In this document: positions 1 through 7,225 of the stretch, one piece after another
Layout of the letters: each line of letters starts with the position of its first letter
Numbering within the stretch: position 1 is the stretch's first letter
Assembly (NCBI GenBank): GCA_046303115.1
Contig: JBKCGZ010000157.1
Coordinates: forward strand, 1 to 15,208
Direction: 5' to 3'
DNA length: 15,208 nt
Origin: CAINEC01 sp046303115
GTDB taxonomy: Bacteria > Bacteroidota > Bacteroidia > AKYH767-A > OLB10
Translations under genes and position numbers: made by a program
Notes under the pieces: generated by a model
Told to the model about the DNA's origin: nothing
The model's database searches: none
What the model saw: only the letters and a program-made list of their open reading frames with translations

Positions 1-178
1 GTTGTAATTCGTTGATGAGTTCGCCTTCTATATTGGATTGAAAATATTCGAACTCAATGTTTGGATACTTTGCTACCAAAGCATTAAAGCAATCATCAAA
101 ACTTGCAGTGCCATACACTTCAGGTTCTCTTTTGCCCAACAAATTTAAATTGGGTCCATTGATGATGGCTATTTTCAT
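1..178 (-). CDS. aroQ: Type II 3-dehydroquinate dehydratase, 5' part (cut by window edge)
   Basis: Catalyses dehydration of 3-dehydroquinate to 3-dehydroshikimate, step three of the shikimate pathway, in the cytoplasm. Only the first 59 codons are in the window. The N-terminus reads MKIAIINGPNLNLLGKREPE, the hallmark start of the small dodecameric type II enzymes. The active-site loop is visible: Asn12, Arg17 and the catalytic Tyr22 (of VYG). The start codon at 176-178 lies only 2 bp beyond the carA stop, so the two genes are almost certainly co-transcribed, carA first. An AAGG sits about 7 nt before the ATG inside the end of carA and may serve as a weak ribosome binding site. The identity is secure although the C-terminal part is missing. 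Confidence 0.93.
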   Translation of the reverse strand, partial: MKIAIINGPNLNLLGKREPEVYGTASFDDCFNALVAKYPNIEFEYFQSNIEGELINELQ

Positions 179-180
179 AA

Positions 181-1284
181 CTAGGCCTTGGCTTTAATTA
201 AATCAATAAAGTTATCAAACAAATAACGGCTATCATGTGGGCCTGGCGTGCTCTCGGGGTGATACTGTACACTAAATGCAGGCTTATTTTTTAAACGAAT
301 GCCTTCGATAGAATTATCGTTTAAATTCACGTGGGTCACTTCTACGTTTGGATGATTTTTTACAGCTTCCGGATCTACACCAAAACCATGGTTTTGTGTA
401 GTGATTTCACATTGACCTGTAATAATATTTTTTACTGGATGATTTATTCCTCTATGTCCGTGGTGCATTTTGAATGTTCTGATGCCACAAGCCTCCGCCA
501 ATAATTGATGTCCCAAACAAATCCCGAAGACAGGAAGATTCGTATTCAACATCGCTTTAACCTTCGCAACGGTTTCAGGCATCGCACCTGGATCACCAGG
601 TCCATTACTTAACATAAAACCATCAGGTTCCCACTGCATCATTTCTTCGAAAGATGTAGCGTACGGAAACACCCTCACATGACAACTTCTATCTGCAAGT
701 AGTCTTACAATATTTAATTTAACTCCTGCGTCTAATAATGCAACTTTAAAATCTCCCCCCGTATTATAGTCTACTATTTTTTGTGTAGATACTTGAGAAG
801 ATAATTCTAAACCTTCCATCGAAGGTACATCAGCAAATAATTGCTTTAATTCATCAATATTTTGAGTAGCTGTGCTGATGATTGCGTTCATTGCACCTTT
901 CTCACGAATATGCTTTACAATCGCACGGGTATCCACATCCGTTATAGCTACTAAATTTTTGGTTGATAAAAATTCCTGAATGGTTTGATCAGAATCTTTA
1001 CGTGAAGCTATCTGACTTAAATTTCTACAAATTAATCCAGCTATTTTAATTCCGTCTGATTCTGATTCGCTGTTTTTAATCCCGTAATTTCCAATGTGAA
1101 CACTAGCCATTACCATTAACTGTCCTGTATAAGAAGGGTCGGTAAAAATTTCCTGATAACCTGTCATACCAGTATTAAAACAAAGTTCCCCAGTAGCTAC
1201 TCCTACAGCGCCGGCCGCCATACCTCTAAAAACAGTTCCATCGGCTAAAACTAAAACAGCAGGTGATTTGGGAGCGTATTTCAT
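181..1284 (-). CDS. carA: Carbamoyl-phosphate synthase small (glutaminase) subunit
   Basis: Hydrolyses glutamine and channels ammonia to CarB, which makes carbamoyl phosphate for pyrimidine and arginine synthesis. At 367 residues it is close to full family length. The N-terminal CPSase domain (about 1-145, with TGELCFNTGMTGYQEIFTDP at 31-50) precedes a class I glutamine amidotransferase domain (about 178-367). The triad is intact: Cys256 in FGICLGHQLL, and His342 and Glu344 in YHPESTPGPHDS. SNGPGDP lies at 226-232. No carB is visible: the gene downstream is aroQ (2-bp gap), so carB must lie elsewhere or beyond the edge. A TAnnTTTG -7 box lies 17 bp upstream of the ATG. Nothing suggests truncation. 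Confidence 0.97.
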   Translation of the reverse strand: MKYAPKSPAVLVLADGTVFRGMAAGAVGVATGELCFNTGMTGYQEIFTDPSYTGQLMVMASVHIGNYGIKNSESESDGIKIAGLICRNLSQIASRKDSDQTIQEFLSTKNLVAITDVDTRAIVKHIREKGAMNAIISTATQNIDELKQLFADVPSMEGLELSSQVSTQKIVDYNTGGDFKVALLDAGVKLNIVRLLADRSCHVRVFPYATSFEEMMQWEPDGFMLSNGPGDPGAMPETVAKVKAMLNTNLPVFGICLGHQLLAEACGIRTFKMHHGHRGINHPVKNIITGQCEITTQNHGFGVDPEAVKNHPNVEVTHVNLNDNSIEGIRLKNKPAFSVQYHPESTPGPHDSRYLFDNFIDLIKAKA

Positions 1285-1301
1285 AGGTCATTAGATTTTG
1301 G

Positions 1302-1309
1302 CAAAATTA
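1302..1309 (-). promoter_or_regulatory. Candidate -7 promoter box for carA-aroQ
   Basis: On the minus strand this reads TAATTTTG, matching the Bacteroidota sigma-A -7 consensus TAnnTTTG. It would give a leader of roughly 13 nt. No TTTG/TTG box lies at the usual 19-21 nt spacing. Instead, a short inverted repeat CAATT-ATTA-AATTG (1322-1335) occupies that zone. It could be an operator or simply AT-rich chance. Confidence 0.4.
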
Positions 1310-1455
1310 ACTATTCGCGCTCAATTATTAAATTGCTTTTATAAACAATCTGTAAAATTAATGTGACTATTCTAAGAATGAAAAACGCTTCAATTAGGAA
1401 TTAATTTATTAACAAGATGCTTTGTTCTGCAAAATGAAAAACGAATTACCTGTGA

Positions 1456-2097
1456 TTATTTTCTTCCAAAGTCTGCGGGATTTTCACCCCAGATTTCGGT
1501 CTCCCATTTATAAATAGGGTTGCTATAACTATTGTTTTTTAGCCAGTTTTCAGCACGGTCAATCAAGTCAAAAATTTCAGCATTTCTTGATGTTTCTGCC
1601 AGCTTAGTCCCACATTTTTTCTTTTTTATCCAGCCAATAGCAATTTGACTATCACTGTAAATAATTTTCTTCGGAAGCTCACATCTTTTCAAGTAGGCAA
1701 GCGCATGAACAATGGCTAAAAATTCTCCTATATTATTGGTTCCATCATGATATGGCCCCATGATGAAAAGTTCCGTTTTAGTGGTCGTATCAACGCCTCT
1801 ATATTCCATCTTTCCAGGATTCCCACTGCAGGCTGCATCCACAGAAATGCTATCGCGTATTGGGTTGTGGGTAGGAGGATGGGAGATTTTTAATGTCTTT
1901 TTAGTGCCTTTTGAAAATGCTGAAATATGGTTAGAATAATGACTTTTAAATGCTGCGTCCGCTTCTGCTTTACTTGTAAACGACTTGTATTTGGCTGCCG
2001 CAAATCCTTCAATATTCTTTTTGCAGGTATCCCAGCTGCTATAAACACCAGGAGTTCTTCCTTCCCAAACAACGTAAAATTTCTTCTTCGTAGCCAT
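1456..2097 (-). CDS. Ribonuclease H with N-terminal viroplasmin-like domain
   Basis: Predicted to cleave the RNA strand of RNA-DNA hybrids. At 213 residues it has two parts. An N-terminal hybrid-binding (caulimovirus viroplasmin-like) domain covers about 6-52, with YVVWEGRTPGVYSSWDTC and a later KSFTSKAEADAAF, as in eukaryotic RNase H1. A basic linker leads to a C-terminal RNase H fold (about 82-213). The four acidic metal ligands are present: Asp87 (SVDAACSGNPG), Glu125 (NNIGEFLAIVHAL), Asp149 (IYSDSQIAIGW) and Asp209 (WGENPADFGRK). The protein ends right after the last motif, as in this subfamily. It stands alone between carA (171 bp away, same strand) and the divergent oxidase gene. A -7-like box sits almost on top of its start codon. 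Confidence 0.9.
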   Translation of the reverse strand: MATKKKFYVVWEGRTPGVYSSWDTCKKNIEGFAAAKYKSFTSKAEADAAFKSHYSNHISAFSKGTKKTLKISHPPTHNPIRDSISVDAACSGNPGKMEYRGVDTTTKTELFIMGPYHDGTNNIGEFLAIVHALAYLKRCELPKKIIYSDSQIAIGWIKKKKCGTKLAETSRNAEIFDLIDRAENWLKNNSYSNPIYKWETEIWGENPADFGRK

Positions 2098-2102
2098 TGC
2101 CG

Positions 2103-2110
2103 CAAACTTA
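2103..2110 (-). promoter_or_regulatory. Weak candidate -7 box for the RNase H gene
   Basis: The minus strand reads TAAGTTTG, a match to TAnnTTTG, but it ends only 5 nt before the start codon. If used, the mRNA would be nearly leaderless. No -33 box is visible. The match may be fortuitous. Confidence 0.25.
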
Positions 2111-2119
2111 CTGCTTTTT

Positions 2120-2167
2120 GATTAATAAGTCGGTTGATTACTTGTTTCTCGATTAGTAAAAACTAAT
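2120..2167. promoter_or_regulatory. Three phased GATTA repeats and a perfect hairpin in the RNase H / oxidase divergent gap
   Basis: GATTA occurs at 2120-2124, 2136-2140 and 2151-2155, a spacing of 16 and 15 nt. The third copy is part of a perfect inverted repeat ATTAGT-AAAA-ACTAAT (2152-2167) followed by six T. The dyad lies just upstream of the oxidase -7 box (2179-2186), covering where a -33 element should be. This arrangement suggests a regulator site, but AT-rich sequence makes chance possible. Confidence 0.3.
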
Positions 2168-2178
2168 TTTTTTAAATT

Positions 2179-2186
2179 TAAATTTG
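2179..2186 (+). promoter_or_regulatory. Candidate -7 promoter box for the FAD-linked oxidase gene
   Basis: TAAATTTG matches TAnnTTTG and would give a leader of about 13 nt before the ATG at 2204. There is no -33 TTTG at normal spacing; the inverted repeat at 2152-2167 occupies that position. Confidence 0.4.
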
Positions 2187-2203
2187 TTATCAAATCAAAC
2201 GAA

Positions 2204-3601
2204 ATGTACGCAAGTATTACTTCAGACATACTTAAAACGCTCACAGAAATTTGTGGGACAGAATATGTTTTTACAGATGCTGAGCAATTGCAAAATTATT
2301 CGCACGACGAAACGGAAGATTTGAAATTTTTGCCCGCTGTTGTTGTGAAGCCAACCACTGTAAATCAGATTGCTGAAATCATGCGCATCGCCAATGCCGA
2401 ACAAATTCCTGTTACGCCTAGAGGTGCTGGAACAGGACTAAGCGGTGGTGCATTACCCGTTCATGGGGGAATACTTTTATCGATGGAAAAGTTCAATAAG
2501 ATTCTTGAAATCGATGAACGTAATTTACAAGCTACTGTGGAGCCAGGTGTCATCAATCAGGTTTTTAGAGATGCTGTTGAGGCAAAAGGTTTGTTTTATC
2601 CTCCCGATCCTGCTTCACGAGGAAGTTGTTTTCTCGGAGGTAATCTCGCAGAAAATGCTGGTGGACCACGTGCAGTAAAATATGGAACTACAAAAGATTA
2701 TATTTTGAATTGTGAAGTAGTTCTTCCCAACGGTGAAGTAATATGGACCGGCGCTAATGTTTTGAAAAATTCTACTGGTTATAATTTAACGCAGTTGTTG
2801 ATTGGTAGTGAAGGCACATTGGGTATTGTTACTAAAATCGTTTTCCGTTTGATTCCATTGCCAACACAAAATTTATTGATGTTAGTTCCATTTTATTCTC
2901 CTGAAAAAGCTTGCGAAGCGGTGAGTGCCGTTTTTCGTGCTGGATTTATTCCTTCTGCTATGGAGTTTATGGAGCGTGATGCGATTGATTATGTAATGCA
3001 GTTTGTTGATGTGAAAATACCTGTGAAAGATGAACATAAAGCACATCTTTTAATTGAAGTGGATGGTAATGATGTTGATGTTTTATTTAAGGAATGTGAA
3101 CAAATTACCGAGTTGATGTATCAGTTTGAATGCGATGAGGTTTTATTTGCTGATACTGCTGCACAGAAGAATGAACTTTGGAAAATGCGTCGAGCAGCGG
3201 GTGAAGCGGTAAAATCACATTCTGTTTACAAGGAAGAAGATACCGTTGTGCCTCGCGCTGAATTACCAAAATTATTGGCTGGTGTAAAAGCAATTGGAAA
3301 TAAGTATGGATTTCGTTCGGTTTGTTACGGACATGCAGGCGATGGTAATTTGCATGTGAATATTTTGAAGGATGAAATGAGTGATGAAGACTGGCATAAT
3401 AAAATTCCACATGGCATACGTGAAATATTTAAACTCTGTGTGGAGCTGAAAGGAACTATCAGTGGTGAGCACGGAATTGGATATGTGCAGAAAGGTTATA
3501 TGGACATTGCATTCAACTCAACACAGATTGAAATTCAGAAAGGGATTAAGCGTTTATTTGATCCAAATAATATTTTGAATCCAGGAAAAATGTTTGTTTG
3601 A
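2204..3601 (+). CDS. FAD-linked 2-hydroxyacid oxidase/dehydrogenase (GlcD / D-lactate dehydrogenase-like)
   Basis: Belongs to the GlcD/Dld family of flavoenzymes (vanillyl-alcohol-oxidase-type FAD fold), which oxidise D-2-hydroxyacids such as glycolate or D-lactate and pass electrons to the respiratory chain. It has 465 residues, a normal length. The FAD-binding domain covers about 40-215, with PRGAGTGLSGGA (72-83), PDPASRGSCFLGGN (134-147) and TGYNLTQLLIGSEGTLGIVT (191-210). The C-terminal cap covers about 220-465, with the family signatures GHAGDGNLH (376-384), SGEHGIG (420-426) and LFDPNNILNPGK (451-462). No GlcE or GlcF partner is adjacent and there is no fused Fe-S domain, so it looks like a stand-alone enzyme. 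The substrate cannot be told from sequence. The next gene follows after 68 bp. Confidence 0.9.
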   Translation: MYASITSDILKTLTEICGTEYVFTDAEQLQNYSHDETEDLKFLPAVVVKPTTVNQIAEIMRIANAEQIPVTPRGAGTGLSGGALPVHGGILLSMEKFNKILEIDERNLQATVEPGVINQVFRDAVEAKGLFYPPDPASRGSCFLGGNLAENAGGPRAVKYGTTKDYILNCEVVLPNGEVIWTGANVLKNSTGYNLTQLLIGSEGTLGIVTKIVFRLIPLPTQNLLMLVPFYSPEKACEAVSAVFRAGFIPSAMEFMERDAIDYVMQFVDVKIPVKDEHKAHLLIEVDGNDVDVLFKECEQITELMYQFECDEVLFADTAAQKNELWKMRRAAGEAVKSHSVYKEEDTVVPRAELPKLLAGVKAIGNKYGFRSVCYGHAGDGNLHVNILKDEMSDEDWHNKIPHGIREIFKLCVELKGTISGEHGIGYVQKGYMDIAFNSTQIEIQKGIKRLFDPNNILNPGKMFV

Positions 3602-3669
3602 TTTCTGGAACTTTTTATCTCCTATTCCGTTAAAGCAATATTCTCTTTTTTCAAGAGTTATAGCTTTTA

Positions 3670-5145
3670 ATGAATAATAGATTTGATATAAGTAAAAATA
3701 CTTTTTTTGCTAAGGCAGTTCTACGAATTGTTTTAGTGGTTGTGTTTTTATTTTCTATTGTAAAATCTAACGCACAAGAATTATGGGGCATAGCAAATAG
3801 TAATTTCGCAGGTCAGATGGGCCTTACTATGAATCCTGCTTCGGTAGTTGGAGAACCTTTTAATTGGGAACTTCATTTATTATCGATGGATGCTAACGCT
3901 GCCAATAATTATATTTATTTGAAAAAAGGAAGAGGTGCGATTTCAATGTCAAATTCATCGGATGCGTCTACAACTGATCGATATACTACTTCCGATAAAT
4001 GGTCGTTTGGATCAACATTTTTTAAAGCACCTGCCTTTTTATACTCTCAAAAAAAGTTCGGATTAGCATTTTCAACTTCCTTACGTGGTGGGTACAGTGC
4101 CTTAGATGTTCCTTGGCACCTTGCTAAATTTGCATATGAAGGATTTGACTACGATCCACTGCAAACTTATTTTTTTGAAGGAGGAAATGTCAAAATAGGG
4201 ATGATTTCCTGGCAGGAAACAGCAATTACGGTTGGAGCCTTAGCAGTAGATGATGGAACAAACTACATCACCTTCGGACTAACGGGTAAGAATAACCGTG
4301 GATTTGAAGCAGCCTATGTTAATTTGAATGCCGTTACTTATAACTCCGCCGCCGACTCCTTGTTAATTGTTCAGAACATAAACATGGATTACGGTCACTC
4401 TTTACCAGAAGAAAACGAGTTTCAATTAGCTAATATACTTTCTAAAAGAGGGAAGGGGTGGGGGATTAATGCAGGATTGCAATACTATCGAAATAGAAAT
4501 GCAAATTTTTATAAGCCTTGCGCAAACAACGATGAAAAACCGTATGATTTTAAATTGGGAGTATCCATTATTGATTTAGGTTACATGACATTTAATCGTG
4601 AAACAAGAACTTATCAATTTGAAAATTTGTCGACTGATTGGTTTTATATCGATACCGCTAAATTTATGGATGCCACACAAATTGATAGTATGTTCAGTGC
4701 ACAATTTACTGGTAAGCCAACTAATACACGCTTTGCAAGGAGCTTTAAAATTGCAACTCCGGCTGCCGTTAGTGTACAATTCGATTTAGCGTTGGATAAT
4801 CATTTTTTTGTAAATGTTTCAGCGATTCAAAGAGTCGTTCTTAGTAAAATAGCTTTACGCAGAATGAATCAATTGGCTATAACGCCTAGGTATGAACGAA
4901 AACGATTTGAAGTGTCTGTGCCTGTCTCTTTCTATGAGCAATTTAAACCGCGCATTGGCATCGGACTTCGTTTTGGAATCTTAACTTTAGGTTCTGATAT
5001 GTTGAGTCCGTTATTCGGTTTGACAGATAGTTATGGGGCTGATTTTTATCTTGGAATTTCAATTAAAAATAGAGGAAAATGTGGTGGTTCAAATGGCAGA
5101 GTAAAAAAACAATCAATTGAAAAATGCAAGGTTCCTAACCATTAG
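3670..5145 (+). CDS. DUF5723-type secreted/outer-membrane protein
   Basis: Predicted envelope protein of unknown function, 491 residues. A signal peptide is clear: charged start, hydrophobic run at about 16-30, and cleavage near SNAQ at 33-36. The mature N-terminus (GIANSNFAGQMGLTMNPASV, about 40-59) followed by alternating strands and NNYIYLKKG resembles the Bacteroidota DUF5723 family. Many alternating hydrophobic/polar segments to the C-terminus (for example RIGIGLRFGILTLGSDMLSP and FYLGISIKNRG) fit a beta-barrel. The last 20 or so residues are basic and Cys-containing, and no type IX sorting domain is seen. It overlaps the convergent yggS stop by 11 bp. It may be co-transcribed with the oxidase gene, since no -7 box is apparent in the 68-bp gap. 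The DUF assignment is from pattern memory and should be taken as likely, not certain. Confidence 0.75.
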   Translation: MNNRFDISKNTFFAKAVLRIVLVVVFLFSIVKSNAQELWGIANSNFAGQMGLTMNPASVVGEPFNWELHLLSMDANAANNYIYLKKGRGAISMSNSSDASTTDRYTTSDKWSFGSTFFKAPAFLYSQKKFGLAFSTSLRGGYSALDVPWHLAKFAYEGFDYDPLQTYFFEGGNVKIGMISWQETAITVGALAVDDGTNYITFGLTGKNNRGFEAAYVNLNAVTYNSAADSLLIVQNINMDYGHSLPEENEFQLANILSKRGKGWGINAGLQYYRNRNANFYKPCANNDEKPYDFKLGVSIIDLGYMTFNRETRTYQFENLSTDWFYIDTAKFMDATQIDSMFSAQFTGKPTNTRFARSFKIATPAAVSVQFDLALDNHFFVNVSAIQRVVLSKIALRRMNQLAITPRYERKRFEVSVPVSFYEQFKPRIGIGLRFGILTLGSDMLSPLFGLTDSYGADFYLGISIKNRGKCGGSNGRVKKQSIEKCKVPNH

Positions 5146-5809
5146 TGTTAGTATAATTTCGTGCTCCAAAAAATGCACTTCCAATTCTAATCATTGTACT
5201 TCCACAGTCTAATGCAATTTGATAATCCGACGACATTCCCATCGAAAGCGTATCAAAATCATCATTCGATTTTTGTCGATCGAAAATTTGTTTTAGCTGA
5301 GTAAATTCTTTTTTTATCTGTGATTGGTCTTCTGTAAAACTCGCCATTCCCATTAATCCTTTAATGCGTACGTTGGAATAATTTCCATTGGAATATTTTT
5401 CAAGAATACCAGTTAATTCATTTTCATCAAGTCCGAATTTGCTTTCTTCTTGCGCTATGTAAATCTGTAAAAGGATATTTGAAATGGAATTATTTTTTGT
5501 TGCTTGTTTATTAATCTCTAGTAATAATTTCTCACTATCAACACCATGAATCAACTTAGTAATCGGCTGAATGAATTTCACTTTGTTGGTTTGTAAATGT
5601 CCGATAAAATGCCAGTCAATCGTAGTAGGAGCTTCTTTGAACTTGTCCGTTAATTCCTGCACATAATTTTCTCCAAATAACAATTGACCTTCGTGATGCA
5701 GCTCTAAAATATCAGATAAAGGTTTTGTTTTCGAAACAGCAATCAAACTCGCCTGATATCTATCTGCAATCGATTTTATTTTATGGTAGTTATCTAGATT
5801 AATACTCAT
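5135..5809 (-). CDS. yggS: YggS/PROSC family PLP-homeostasis protein
   Basis: A PLP-binding, single TIM-barrel protein with no known catalytic reaction; family members (YggS, PipY, PLPBP) buffer pyridoxal phosphate and affect amino-acid and keto-acid pools. Its 224 residues are a typical length. Visible signatures are the Schiff-base Lys27 in LIAVSKTKP, FGENYVQE (45-52), WHFIGHLQTNKVK (66-78), KFGL (124-127), GLMGM (151-155), the phosphate-binding LSMGMSSDY (188-196), and RIGSAFFGAR (208-217). Its ATG overlaps the stop of the upstream hydrolase gene (ATGA, 5806-5809), which indicates translational coupling. Its stop lies inside the 3' end of the convergent DUF5723 gene. The link with serC, a PLP enzyme 2.7 kb upstream on the same strand, is thematic only. 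Confidence 0.95.
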   Translation of the reverse strand: MSINLDNYHKIKSIADRYQASLIAVSKTKPLSDILELHHEGQLLFGENYVQELTDKFKEAPTTIDWHFIGHLQTNKVKFIQPITKLIHGVDSEKLLLEINKQATKNNSISNILLQIYIAQEESKFGLDENELTGILEKYSNGNYSNVRIKGLMGMASFTEDQSQIKKEFTQLKQIFDRQKSNDDFDTLSMGMSSDYQIALDCGSTMIRIGSAFFGARNYTNTNG

Positions 5810-6498
5810 ACTGTTTCTGAAAATCGAATTAATTCGTCTTTAAATAAATTCAAGTTTAACTCTTCTAAATTGTGTTTTGTCTGAGGCAATACTAACAAAG
5901 AGCCTTGTGGTAGTTGGCGATAAAAGTGTGCACTCTCTTCAATGGTAATATGTTCTTCTTGATCTCCTAAAGCAATTCTTACTTTACAGGAAATGTTATC
6001 AATGTCTGATTCTGATAACGGATGCTTTTGTGTGTAGTCGATTAGATTTAATGTCTCTTTGCAGATTTCTTTCCAATCGGATGGGAAGTGAAGAAGATTA
6101 AGTTTGTCGGCTAATAAACTATCTCGCATTTCAATTTTATCTGCTGCAAATAGTTGCCTGTAGGTTTGTACTTTTTGATGACTCCAATCGAAGTCGGTGC
6201 CCCATGTAAAAATACTATCGAAGGTTCCGTTTTTTTTTGCTTCAAGAGTTAAAGCAAGATAACCTCCAAGCTCATAACCGAATACCATACATCCGTTCAA
6301 TTGAAACTCTTTGATGTACTCGTATAAATGTTGCTGAAGTGTAGTAAAAGTAAATTTCTCCTCGGGAAACGACTTGCCATGATGACCAGGAAGGTCATAC
6401 ATATAAACTTGAAACCGATCTTTTAAACATTCGGCCAAGGGTTCCATTTGTTGAATAGAACCCAGAAATCCGTGTAGTAAAAGAATTTTTGGTTTCAT
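5806..6498 (-). CDS. Alpha/beta-hydrolase-fold protein with Glu in place of the nucleophilic Ser
   Basis: The 230-residue protein has the overall layout of a small alpha/beta hydrolase: oxyanion-region HGFLGS (9-14), YDLPGHHGKS (34-43), nucleophile elbow GYELGG (74-79), acid region ALGDQEEHIT (176-185) and a His at 209 (TKHNLEELN). The elbow normally reads GxSxGG; here the codon at the Ser position is GAG, so residue 76 is Glu. The usual catalytic Asp position (fourth residue of G-x-x-D) is Glu181, while His209 is retained. A classical serine-hydrolase reaction is therefore doubtful. It may be a binding or scaffold protein, or use other chemistry. It is translationally coupled to yggS downstream. 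No -7 box was found upstream. The fold call is confident; the function is unknown. Confidence 0.85.
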   Translation of the reverse strand: MKPKILLLHGFLGSIQQMEPLAECLKDRFQVYMYDLPGHHGKSFPEEKFTFTTLQQHLYEYIKEFQLNGCMVFGYELGGYLALTLEAKKNGTFDSIFTWGTDFDWSHQKVQTYRQLFAADKIEMRDSLLADKLNLLHFPSDWKEICKETLNLIDYTQKHPLSESDIDNISCKVRIALGDQEEHITIEESAHFYRQLPQGSLLVLPQTKHNLEELNLNLFKDELIRFSETV

Positions 6499-6567
6499 GG
6501 TGATGAATTGTATAACACAGATTAATTTCAGTGTAAAGTTACAACAAATAAATGCAGATACTATTCA

Positions 6568-7191
6568 CTAGAGTCTTGTCGCTTTTTCTAGATCAATTGT
6601 GAATGCAGTCTCTTCATCAATAACAAATTCCTGAATAGCTAATTCTAGTTCTTCACTGATGGTCAATTCATGTTTGTATCTGTTCGTCCGAATGTAGTTA
6701 ATGGCGTTCTGTAAATAACTATCGCTGTAGATGAAGCCGGGTCGATTCGTAACAGTATTCAATTCCCAGACATCTAAAGTGGCGCGATAAAACTTTTGGG
6801 ACCAGAGGTGCCCCTTATGCTTCAATGGGTCATGACCCATTGGGATATTCAACCGATGAAATTCTTTGCTGCTCACCGACTTTATCTTTTGAACCTGAGC
6901 AGTCAACTTTTCTGGACTACATACCAATATGAGGTGCACGTGATCAACACATATGTTATATGCTATACATCTGAAACCACTTTCTCGAATGATTTTTCCG
7001 AAAATACGAGTGAGTGCAATTTCTTCTTCAAGACCTAAGCGGAGTGCAGGACCCTTACGAACATTGTATTTTTTCATCCTCGCAGATGTTCGCGAATTAT
7101 GAGTAGTCAATACAATGTGAAAGCCTTCTAATAAAGACTCCTCTTCAATAAATGAAATATGATCTTTGTTTTTGTTAGATGAATTGATCAA
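6568..7191 (-). CDS. HUH (Y1-type, RAYT/IS200-like) transposase, solitary
   Basis: Resembles REP-associated tyrosine transposases and IS200/IS605 TnpA, which cut and rejoin single-stranded DNA through a Tyr. At 207 residues it shows an N-terminal FHIVLTTHNSR (24-34), the metal-binding HUH motif His84-Val-His86 in CVDHVHLIL, GHLWSQKFYRATLD (127-140), and a candidate catalytic Tyr166 in NAINYIRTN. After that comes an acidic tail of about 30 residues. All core motifs are intact, so it looks active or domesticated rather than decayed. I see no clear terminal palindromes, REP-like hairpins or accessory tnpB on either side. It sits 34 bp behind the DUF1015 stop on the same strand and has no -7 box of its own. 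RAYT versus IS200 subtype is unresolved. Confidence 0.82.
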   Translation of the reverse strand: MINSSNKNKDHISFIEEESLLEGFHIVLTTHNSRTSARMKKYNVRKGPALRLGLEEEIALTRIFGKIIRESGFRCIAYNICVDHVHLILVCSPEKLTAQVQKIKSVSSKEFHRLNIPMGHDPLKHKGHLWSQKFYRATLDVWELNTVTNRPGFIYSDSYLQNAINYIRTNRYKHELTISEELELAIQEFVIDEETAFTIDLEKATRL

Positions 7192-7225
7192 TGTTTTAAA
7201 ATTGATAGTTCAACAAAGAAAAAAT

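Noticed and set aside
1377..1443. An 11-bp direct repeat AATGAAAAACG at 1377-1387 and 1433-1443 between carA and the RNase H gene
   Set aside because: Short, AT-rich and lacking any associated symmetry or gene; likely chance or a minor duplication.
3643..3657. CTCTT-TTTTC-AAGAG hairpin between the oxidase and DUF5723 genes
   Set aside because: Only a 5-bp stem and no T-run follows it on either strand, so it is not a credible terminator.
6515..6534. Imperfect hairpin ACACaGA...TCaGTGT upstream of the hydrolase gene, considered as a REP-like sequence for the transposase
   Set aside because: Single copy, with mismatches and no repeat elsewhere in the window.
6563..6603. ATTCAC...GTGAAT and CTAGA...TCTAG inverted repeats at the transposase stop, considered as an element end
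   Set aside because: Arms are 5-6 bp, lie partly in coding sequence, and have no counterpart at the other side of the gene.
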